A stretch of 11,805 nt of DNA from Actinomycetes bacterium (lineage in GTDB: Bacteria > Actinomycetota > Actinomycetes > Mycobacteriales > Mycobacteriaceae): assembly GCA_023416315.1 (NCBI GenBank), contig JAEZIA010000041.1, positions 1 to 11,805 of the forward strand, given 5' to 3'. Numbering within the stretch: position 1 is the first letter of the stretch; the number at the start of each line of letters is the position of its first letter. Positions 6,964 to 11,805 of this stretch are shown in pieces. The notes under the pieces are model-generated. The model searched no databases, was not told where the DNA came from, and saw only the letters and a program-made list of their open reading frames with translations. The translations under genes were made by a program, and so were the position numbers.

Positions 6964-7841
6964 CGGGCACGGCGCAGCGCGTCACCGCTGAATACCAGCA
7001 GAGCCAGCCAGATCAGCGCGAAGCCGACCCAGCGAGCCGGCGGCATCGGCTCGTGCGCGACCACCACACCCCAGGTCATCTGCATGGCCGGGGTGAGGTA
7101 CATCAGCAGCCCGAGGGTCACCAACGGCAGCCGCTGCGCGGCGGCGGCGAAGAACAGCAGCGGAATCGCGGTGATCGGTCCGGACAGAATCATCAACGCG
7201 ACGTGGCCCGCCCCATTGGTGGTGAACTGACCGGCGCCGGACAGCTGCAGCACGGCGATGTAGACGATCGCGAACGGCGCGGCGATCGCGGCCTCCAGAC
7301 CGACGCTGACCCGCGGGTCGGTGGGCACCACCTTCTTGACCGCCCCGTACAGGCCGAACGTGAAGGCCAGCCCGAGTGCCACCAGCGGCGGGCCACCCAC
7401 CTCGACCGCCAGCAGCGCCACCGCCACGAACGCGATCAGCAGCGCCACCAGTTGAGGGCGGTTGAGCCGCTCCCGGAAGATCAGCACGCCGAGCAGCACG
7501 CTGACCAACGGGTTGATGAAATAGCCAAGGGCCGCGTCCACCACGTGGCCGTTGTTGACCGCGTAGACGTAGATCACCCAGTTGCCCGCGATCAGCACCG
7601 AGGCGCACACCAGTAGCAGCCAGGTGCGCGCGGTGATCGCCCGCAGCTCCGACAGCTTGCGCATGGCCACCAGAACGCCGGCCATCAGCACCAGCGTCCA
7701 GACGATCCGGTGGGCCAGAACCTCAACTGCGCCAGCAGGTTTCAGCAACGGGAAGAATGCCGGAAACAGCCCCCACGAACCGTAGGCGCCGATGCCGTAC
7801 AGCAGCCCGGTGGATTTGGTCTCGGTTCTGGTGGCCGTCAC
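6939..7841 (-). CDS. rarD: RarD-type EamA/DMT family transporter
   Basis: 300 residues with about ten membrane segments, the size of E. coli RarD (296). The core LIAGNWVIYVYAVNNGHVVD (83-102) followed by AALGYFINPLVSVLLGVLIFRERL is the RarD signature. The second half carries GPITAIPLLFFAAAAQRLPL (221-240) and LGLLMYLTPAMQM. RarD proteins are inner-membrane drug/metabolite-type permeases; their name comes from a chloramphenicol-sensitivity phenotype, but the physiological substrate is not established. I chose GTG at 7841, which overlaps the upstream pseudouridine synthase stop by 4 bp (GTGA), because the longer frame would run well into that gene. No Shine-Dalgarno site is seen, in keeping with coupled translation as the third gene of the lspA operon. 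Its end overlaps the convergent gene ending at 6963. Confidence 0.92.
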   Translation of the reverse strand: MTATRTETKSTGLLYGIGAYGSWGLFPAFFPLLKPAGAVEVLAHRIVWTLVLMAGVLVAMRKLSELRAITARTWLLLVCASVLIAGNWVIYVYAVNNGHVVDAALGYFINPLVSVLLGVLIFRERLNRPQLVALLIAFVAVALLAVEVGGPPLVALGLAFTFGLYGAVKKVVPTDPRVSVGLEAAIAAPFAIVYIAVLQLSGAGQFTTNGAGHVALMILSGPITAIPLLFFAAAAQRLPLVTLGLLMYLTPAMQMTWGVVVAHEPMPPARWVGFALIWLALLVFSGDALRRARQAAATPS

Positions 7842-8764
7842 GATTCGGCGCGCAGCATGTCCACGGCGTGCTGGAGGTCGGCCGGGTACGGGCTGGTGAC
7901 CTCGAAGTGCCTGCCATCGGCCGGATGCGCGAACGCCAGCGACCGCGCGTGCAGCCACTGCCGTTCCAGGCCGAGCCGCTTGGCCAGCACCGGGTCGGCG
8001 CCGTAGGTCAGGTCACCCGCGCACGGATGGTGCAGTGCGGCGAAGTGCACCCGAATCTGGTGGGTCCGACCGGTTTCCAAGTGGATGTCGAGAAGGCTTG
8101 CGTGGCGGAACATTTCGACGGTGTCGTAGTGGGTGATGCTGTGTCGGCCGGTCTCGGTGACGGCGAACTTCCAGTCGTGGCCGCGGTGCCGACCGATCGG
8201 CGCGTCGATGGTGCCGCTGGAGGGGTCCGGATGGCCTTGCACCACAGCGTGATACCGCTTGTCGACCGTGCGCTGCTTGAACGCCCGCTTGAGCAGGGTG
8301 TAGGCCCGTTCGGACAACGCCACCACCATCACCCCGGACGTGCCGACATCGAGGCGGTGCACGATGCCCTGGCGTTCGTGAATCCCGGAGGTGCTGATCC
8401 GGAAGCCGGCCGCCGCCAGCCCCCCGAGCACGGTCGGACCATGCCAGCCGACCGTTGCGTGGGCGGCCACACCCGGCGGCTTGTCGACGGCGACGATGTC
8501 GGCGTCGGAGTAGAGGATGTGCATCCCCTCGATCTCGACGGGGGTGTTCTCCGGCGGTGGCGCCTCCTCGGGGATCTGCACGTGCAGCCAGGCGCCGGCT
8601 TCGAGGCGGTCGGATTTGCCTGCCCGGGCGCCGTCGAGTTCGACGCCGCCGTCCTCGGCGATCGCGGCGGCGGCCGTCCGGGACAGCCCGAGCAACCGGG
8701 CCAGGCCGGCGTCGACACGCATACCGGCCAGACCCTCCGGGACCGGCATGGATCGTTCGGCCAT
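7838..8764 (-). CDS. RluA/RluD family RNA pseudouridine synthase (Rv1540-like)
   Basis: 308-residue cytoplasmic enzyme expected to isomerise uridine to pseudouridine in RNA, probably rRNA. An N-terminal S4-like RNA-binding region spans about 13-75 (RVDAGLARLLGLSR, GVELDG). The catalytic domain follows, with ILYSDADIVAVDKPPGVAAH (83-102), the active-site motif GIVHRLDVGTSGVMVVA (Asp139), the YHAVVQG strand and GRTHQIRVHFAALHHP. Length and sequence closely match M. tuberculosis Rv1540 (recalled), which is also directly downstream of lspA. The target uridine is not known to me, so I do not call it rluD outright. The ATG start shares one base with the lspA stop (TGATG), and its own stop overlaps the rarD start, so the three genes are read as one unit. 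Confidence 0.94.
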   Translation of the reverse strand: MAERSMPVPEGLAGMRVDAGLARLLGLSRTAAAAIAEDGGVELDGARAGKSDRLEAGAWLHVQIPEEAPPPENTPVEIEGMHILYSDADIVAVDKPPGVAAHATVGWHGPTVLGGLAAAGFRISTSGIHERQGIVHRLDVGTSGVMVVALSERAYTLLKRAFKQRTVDKRYHAVVQGHPDPSSGTIDAPIGRHRGHDWKFAVTETGRHSITHYDTVEMFRHASLLDIHLETGRTHQIRVHFAALHHPCAGDLTYGADPVLAKRLGLERQWLHARSLAFAHPADGRHFEVTSPYPADLQHAVDMLRAES

Positions 8765-9318
8765 CAGGCCGTCTCGGCCTTGTCGTCGCTCGTGGCGGGC
8801 TCGGTCGTGCGGCGGCCGACCGTGTCGAAGTCGTAGCCGAACAGCGACAGCGCCACCAGCAGGATCGCGCCGCCGACCACGGCGGGGTCGGCCACGTTGA
8901 ACACCGGCCACCAGCCGATGGACAGGAAGTCCACGACGTGGCCGCGCAGCGGGCCCGGTGAGCGGAAGAACCGGTCGACCAGGTTGCCGAGCGCCCCGCC
9001 CAGGATCATCCCGAGTCCGAGGGCCCACCACGGCGACACCAGCCGTCGGCCCATCCAGAAGATGCCCACCACCACACCGGTGGCGACCAGCGTCAACACC
9101 CAGGTGTAGCCGGTGGCCATGGAGAACGCTGCCCCGGAGTTGCGCACCAGCGTCCAGGTCACGGTGTCGCCGATGATCGACACCGGCTGCCCGGGGGTCA
9201 GCCACCGCACCGCCAGCACCTTGGTGACGACGTCGAGGGCCAGCACCACGCCGGCCACCGACAGGAGCAACCGCAGCCGCCGGGGCGTGGGGGTCGTGGG
9301 CCTGGGTTCGTCGGTCAC
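8764..9318 (-). CDS. lspA: Lipoprotein signal peptidase (signal peptidase II)
   Basis: 184-residue inner-membrane aspartic protease that removes signal peptides from diacylated prolipoproteins after Lgt has acted. Four membrane segments are seen at about 17-36, 71-88, 97-112 and 141-160. The family boxes are intact: LVRNSGAAFS (58-67), GALGNLVDRFF (108-118, catalytic Asp115) and FNVADPAVVGGA (140-151, catalytic Asp144). The Pro/Thr-rich N-terminus is cytoplasmic. The length is slightly below M. tuberculosis LspA (202, recalled), mainly at the N-terminus. The start GTG at 9318 follows an AAGGA 11 nt upstream; reading further upstream would enter ansA on the other strand. It leads the lspA-pseudouridine synthase-rarD operon and is divergent from ansA across only 28 bp, so its promoter probably lies within the ansA 5' coding region. 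Confidence 0.96.
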   Translation of the reverse strand: MTDEPRPTTPTPRRLRLLLSVAGVVLALDVVTKVLAVRWLTPGQPVSIIGDTVTWTLVRNSGAAFSMATGYTWVLTLVATGVVVGIFWMGRRLVSPWWALGLGMILGGALGNLVDRFFRSPGPLRGHVVDFLSIGWWPVFNVADPAVVGGAILLVALSLFGYDFDTVGRRTTEPATSDDKAETA

Positions 9319-9329
9319 ACCACCATCAT

Positions 9330-9334
9330 TCCTT
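9330..9334 (-). promoter_or_regulatory. Possible ribosome binding site AAGGA for lspA
   Basis: AAGGA on the minus strand lies 11 nt before the lspA GTG, a longer spacing than usual. It abuts and shares one base with the plus-strand -10 box of ansA, so expression signals for the two divergent genes are interleaved. Confidence 0.35.
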
Positions 9335-9339
9335 AGTCT
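9334..9339 (+). promoter_or_regulatory. Putative -10 box of ansA, leaderless geometry (TAGTCT)
   Basis: TAGTCT is followed by exactly 7 nt and then the ATG at 9347, which encodes the start of the asparaginase fold (MPRLVVVSTGG). An earlier in-frame ATG at 9341 would begin only 1 nt after the box. The spacing supports 9347 as the start of a leaderless mRNA. Confidence 0.5.
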
Positions 9340-9346
9340 GATGGAC

Positions 9347-10264
9347 ATGCCCCGCCTCGTCGTCGTTAGCACCGGCGGAACGATCGCCACCAGCGCCGAC
9401 GGTGAGGGGGTGTTGCGGCCGGTCCATGGCGGCGCCGAACTCGTCGCGGGCCTCGACGCGCAGGTGATCGACCTGTTCACCCTGGACAGCTCGCAACTGA
9501 CGCCGGTGGAGTGGCTGCGGATCGGTGCTGCGGTGACCGACGCCGCCGCCGACGCCGACGGCGTGGTCGTGACGCACGGCACCGATTCGATGGAAGAAAC
9601 CGCCCTGTGGCTGGCGCTGACCTACGACGGCGACGCGCCGGTCGTGGTCACCGGCGCAGCCCGCTCGGCCGACGCCCCGGACGCCGACGGGCCCGCCAAT
9701 CTGCGTGACGCGCTCGCGGTCGCGGGCAGCCCGGCGGCGCGGGGCTTGGGCGCGGTGATCTGCTTTGCCGGGGCGGTGCTGCCGGCACTGGGCACCACCA
9801 AGACCGGCGGCCCGGGGTTGTTCGGTGGGCGTCCGCGGCTGGGCTCCGTCGTCGACGGGGTGTTCCTGCCCGCCGGCGAGCCACAGCGGGCCTATCTGGG
9901 TGCGGTGACCGATATCGCGCGGGTGGACATCGTGGCGGCGTATCCCGGTGCCGACGCGACGGCGATCGACGCCTTCGTCTCCGCCGGCGCCGCCGGTCTG
10001 GTGATCGAGGCGATGGGGGCAGGCAACGTCGGCACCCCTGTGGTCGACGCCGTGCGGCGGGCGTGCGCCCGTGGGGTCGCGGTCGCGGTGACCACCCGGG
10101 TGCCCGGCGGTCGCACCGAAGCGGCGTACGGGCCGGGGCACGATCTGGTGGCCGCAGGCGCGGTACTGGTGCCGCGGCTGCGCAGCAGTCAGGCGCGGGT
10201 GCTGCTGATGGCGGCGGTGAGCCTCGGGCTACCCGTTGCCGACGTCATCGCCCGGCTGGGCTGA
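9347..10264 (+). CDS. ansA: L-asparaginase
   Basis: 305-residue enzyme hydrolysing L-asparagine to aspartate and ammonia, feeding nitrogen assimilation; in M. tuberculosis AnsA is also linked to acid resistance. Both catalytic triads of the bacterial asparaginase family are visible: STGGTIA (8-14, nucleophile Thr12), THGTDSMEET (76-85, Thr79 and Asp80) and Lys152 in TTKTGG. ANLRDAL (117-123) and the C-terminal EAMGAGNVG, TTRVPGG and YGPGHDL blocks complete the fold. Ser replaces the more common Thr after the catalytic Asp. There is no signal peptide, so it is a cytoplasmic, type I-like form. The ATG at 9347 is chosen from fold start and -10 spacing. It sits between lspA and dinX in the same arrangement as M. 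tuberculosis Rv1537-Rv1539. The 3' end overlaps convergent dinX by 36 bp. Confidence 0.95.
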   Translation: MPRLVVVSTGGTIATSADGEGVLRPVHGGAELVAGLDAQVIDLFTLDSSQLTPVEWLRIGAAVTDAAADADGVVVTHGTDSMEETALWLALTYDGDAPVVVTGAARSADAPDADGPANLRDALAVAGSPAARGLGAVICFAGAVLPALGTTKTGGPGLFGGRPRLGSVVDGVFLPAGEPQRAYLGAVTDIARVDIVAAYPGADATAIDAFVSAGAAGLVIEAMGAGNVGTPVVDAVRRACARGVAVAVTTRVPGGRTEAAYGPGHDLVAAGAVLVPRLRSSQARVLLMAAVSLGLPVADVIARLG

Positions 10265-11599
10265 GTGCTCGTCGAGGTCGGCGACGTAATCCGGCCAGTC
10301 CAGGCTGTCGACGGGGTTGGCTGTGACCAGCTCCGGGTGGTCGGCGGCGAAGGTGCGCATGATCCCGGGCCCGGTGCCGCGGGTCTCGAATCGCACACTG
10401 ACCACCCCGTGACCGGCGCCCTGCACCCAGCCGTGGCCGAACTCGGGGTGGCTGACATCGTCGCCGACCCGCCAGCCGCCGACGTCGGGCGCAGGCCGTA
10501 CGTCGGACGCGTCGGCGACCTCAACCTCCTGCTGATCGAGATCCGGGAACAGAGATTCCTGCCGGACCTCGGAGAGGCCCGAAAACCCAACGCCGAGAAG
10601 GCGAATGGGGCCCACCTCGCGCGGGTCGAGAAGCAGCCGGCGCGCGGTGGCGGCCAGCGTGCCCGCATCCCCGGTGGCGTACGGCAGCGTCGCCGAGCGG
10701 GTCAGCGTGCTCATGTCGGACCGCTTGAGCTTGACGGTGATCGTGCGGGCGCCGCGGCCGTCGCGCTCCAGGCGGCGGTGCGCGTGCTCGGCGATCGGGC
10801 CGATGGCGTCGCGCAGCTCCTCGATCGTGGTGAGGTCGGCGGGAAACGTCGACTCGGCGCTGATCTGTTTGGCCTCCGCGCGTTCGGCCACCGGGCGGTC
10901 GTCGATACCGCGGGCCAGCCGGTGCAGCGCGGGTCCGACGGTGGCGCCGAGGATGCTCGCCGCCTCCGCCTCGGACAGCGCGGCCAGCTGCCCGATGGTT
11001 TCGATACCGAGCCGGTGCAGCTTCTCCTCGGCCACCGGGCCGATCCCCCACAGCCGCCGCACCGGAAGGCCGTCGAGCAGAATGCGTTCCTCGTCGCGGC
11101 GGACCACCCGCAGCCCGTCGGGTTTGGCCAGATCCGAGGCGATCTTGGCGATCTGCTTGCCCGAACCGGCGCCGACGGACGCGATCAGGCCGGTCTCCTC
11201 GCGGACCCGGCGGCGCAACAGCACGGCGAACTCCTCGACCTCCTCGGCGCTGGCGCCCACCAATTCGGCCGGCTCGCCGAACGCCTCGTCGAAGGACAAC
11301 TGCTCGAGGACCGGCACCATGGCGCGGACGGTGTCCAGGACGCGGCGGCTCGCCACGCCGTAGACGACCCCGCGGGGCGGGAGGACGACCGCGCTGACGC
11401 CGACCATGCGGCGGGCCTGGTGCATCGGCATCGCCGAGCGGGCGCCGAAAACCCGGGCCTCGTAGCTGGCGCCGGCCACCACGCCGCGGCCACCGAGCCC
11501 GCCGACCAATACCGGCCGACCCCGCAGGGTGGGCCGGGTCAGCTGCTCGACGGATGCGAAGAACGCATCCATGTCGAAATGCAGGACCCAGCGCTCCAC
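10229..11599 (-). CDS. dinX: DNA polymerase IV, Y-family (DinX/DinB1)
   Basis: 456-residue translesion polymerase copying past damaged or mispaired DNA. Palm motifs are FDMDAFFASVEQ (8-19; Asp9 and Asp11) and LSFDEAF (101-107; Asp104, Glu105). IASVGAGSGKQIAKIASDLAKP (139-160) is the finger/palm block, GIGPVAEEKLHRLGI (185-199) the thumb helix-hairpin-helix, and the little finger spans about 240-345. QESLF at 347-351 is the beta-clamp-binding peptide. A further region of about 100 residues contains a compact block, WRVGDDVSHPEFGHGWV to VSVRFETRG (376-408), resembling the Tudor/SH3-like tail of PcrA-type helicases. The sequence closely matches M. tuberculosis DinX, Rv1537 (recalled). The GTG at 11599 is chosen because earlier in-frame codons would place the promoter and inverted repeat inside the gene. 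Confidence 0.96.
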   Translation of the reverse strand: MERWVLHFDMDAFFASVEQLTRPTLRGRPVLVGGLGGRGVVAGASYEARVFGARSAMPMHQARRMVGVSAVVLPPRGVVYGVASRRVLDTVRAMVPVLEQLSFDEAFGEPAELVGASAEEVEEFAVLLRRRVREETGLIASVGAGSGKQIAKIASDLAKPDGLRVVRRDEERILLDGLPVRRLWGIGPVAEEKLHRLGIETIGQLAALSEAEAASILGATVGPALHRLARGIDDRPVAERAEAKQISAESTFPADLTTIEELRDAIGPIAEHAHRRLERDGRGARTITVKLKRSDMSTLTRSATLPYATGDAGTLAATARRLLLDPREVGPIRLLGVGFSGLSEVRQESLFPDLDQQEVEVADASDVRPAPDVGGWRVGDDVSHPEFGHGWVQGAGHGVVSVRFETRGTGPGIMRTFAADHPELVTANPVDSLDWPDYVADLDEHSAQPGDDVGNG

Positions 11600-11607
11600 G
11601 ACACCCG

Positions 11608-11613
11608 ATGCTA
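11608..11613 (-). promoter_or_regulatory. Putative -10 box of dinX (TAGCAT)
   Basis: TAGCAT on the minus strand ends 8 nt before the dinX GTG, giving a leaderless or 1-nt-leader transcript. No Shine-Dalgarno site precedes the GTG. The -35 region would fall at about 11631-11636, inside the inverted repeat at 11628-11649. No SOS box of the mycobacterial type (TCGAAC-N4-GTTCGA) is present. Confidence 0.45.
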
Positions 11614-11627
11614 GGGGCTGGCCGGAA

Positions 11628-11649
11628 ATGCAGTACGCCACTACTGCAT
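11628..11649. promoter_or_regulatory. Perfect inverted repeat, candidate operator (ATGCAGTA-N6-TACTGCAT)
   Basis: The two 8-bp arms at 11628-11635 and 11642-11649 are perfect reverse complements around the 6-bp spacer CGCCAC. The 22-bp element lies between divergent dinX and the exported-protein gene, 29 bp before the former start and 34 bp before the latter. It overlaps the expected dinX -35 position. Size and symmetry suit a dimeric repressor such as a TetR-type protein, but no regulator gene is next to it in the window and the cognate protein is unknown. An RNA hairpin is a less likely reading because it lies outside both predicted mRNAs. Confidence 0.5.
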
Positions 11650-11682
11650 CGCGGGTGCGGTCGACGGCGCATGCTCTCACCT

Positions 11683-11805
11683 ATGAGCACAGGGCATGTC
11701 GTCGGGTATGGCGGCGGGTTGGCGGTAGCACTGGGGGTTGGCGCGGCGGTCTGGCTGAGCGCGCCGACCGCGTCGGCCGATGCATCCTCGCCCTCGACAC
11801 ACAGC
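11683..11805 (+). CDS. Exported protein, N-terminal signal peptide only (partial, runs off window)
   Basis: Forty-one codons are present and the frame is open to the window end. The protein starts MSTGHVVGYGGG and continues with a hydrophobic core LAVALGVGAAVWLSA (13-27) and a small-residue cleavage site TASA|DA after residue 32, then a Ser/Pro-rich stretch. This is a Sec-type signal peptide. The pattern of an N-terminus ending in GG/GLAVALGVGAAV is familiar from large surface or secreted mycobacterial proteins with low-complexity N-terminal mature regions, but the body is not visible, so no function is given. An oddity is the lack of any Lys or Arg before the hydrophobic core. A second in-frame ATG at 11671 would add four residues. 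A weak -10-like CATGCT at 11670-11675 lies 7 nt before ATG 11683. Confidence 0.75.
   Translation, partial: MSTGHVVGYGGGLAVALGVGAAVWLSAPTASADASSPSTHS

Noticed and set aside
6576..7616. A 346-codon plus-strand frame over the end of the pyruvyl transferase gene and rarD
   Set aside because: Low-complexity Arg/Gln/His-rich translation antisense to rarD; a compositional shadow.
7757..8836. A 359-codon open frame on the plus strand across rarD, the pseudouridine synthase and lspA
   Set aside because: It runs antisense through three genes with clear family motifs and has the same biased composition as other shadow frames; no start signal of its own is seen.
8764..9582. Longer lspA start (272 codons) reaching into ansA
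   Set aside because: The added N-terminus is Ser/Thr/Arg-rich, overlaps ansA and exceeds the family length; GTG 9318 gives the normal LspA N-terminus.
11628..11649. Inverted repeat as a LexA/SOS box for dinX
   Set aside because: It does not match the mycobacterial SOS box (TCGAAC-N4-GTTCGA), and the E. coli CTG-N10-CAG arrangement is not met.
11600..11680. Extended dinX start at GTG 11680
   Set aside because: It would put the -10 box and the perfect inverted repeat inside the coding region and leave only 2 bp to the divergent gene.

Overview
This window is high-GC actinobacterial DNA from a member of the Mycobacteriaceae, most likely a rapid-growing Mycolicibacterium-type species. I base this on close recognisable similarity of DnaE1, DinX, LspA and an Rv1540-like pseudouridine synthase to their Mycobacterium tuberculosis counterparts (recalled from memory, not searched), on strong G/C third-position codon bias, and on GTG starts and TANNNT -10 boxes lying directly before start codons. 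The window is fully coding-dense: twelve genes, no RNA genes, no insertion sequences, no CRISPR array, and no gene-free stretch longer than about 90 bp.

Layout. Bases 1-3053 (minus) hold most of dnaE1, the replicative DNA polymerase III alpha subunit; its last roughly 165 residues lie outside the window. A 70-bp divergent promoter region separates it from a translationally coupled pair of small DUF202 membrane proteins (3124-3824, plus). Convergent with these is a small membrane-anchored protein (3821-4417, minus) whose outer domain resembles the P1 head of SecD. Next come a polytopic membrane protein of unknown function (4508-5875, minus) and, divergent from it, a polysaccharide pyruvyl transferase family protein (5929-6963, plus). 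A tight three-gene minus-strand operon follows: lspA (8764-9318), an RluA/RluD-family pseudouridine synthase (7838-8764) and rarD (6939-7841). Divergent from lspA is ansA, a cytoplasmic asparaginase (9347-10264, plus). Its end overlaps dinX, a Y-family translesion polymerase (10229-11599, minus). The window closes with the signal peptide of an exported protein (11683 onward, plus).

How it fits together. The ends (dinX, ansA, lspA, Rv1540-like, dnaE1) keep the order and relative orientation known from M. tuberculosis, while the interior between the pseudouridine synthase and dnaE1 holds a different gene set, so it is an accessory, variable interval. The interval is envelope-flavoured: a transporter, a pyruvyl transferase family enzyme with a membrane protein partner candidate, a SecD-head-like protein and two DUF202 proteins. 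Two DNA polymerases bracket the window, both with visible beta-clamp-binding motifs.

The most interesting non-gene signals are a recurring leaderless promoter geometry (a -10 box 7-9 nt before the start codon of five genes), a perfect 8+8 bp inverted repeat between dinX and the exported-protein gene, and three convergent gene pairs whose ends overlap. I do not see an obvious new multi-gene defence or mobile system. The best candidates for undescribed biology are the stand-alone SecD-head-like protein and the membrane protein/pyruvyl transferase pair.
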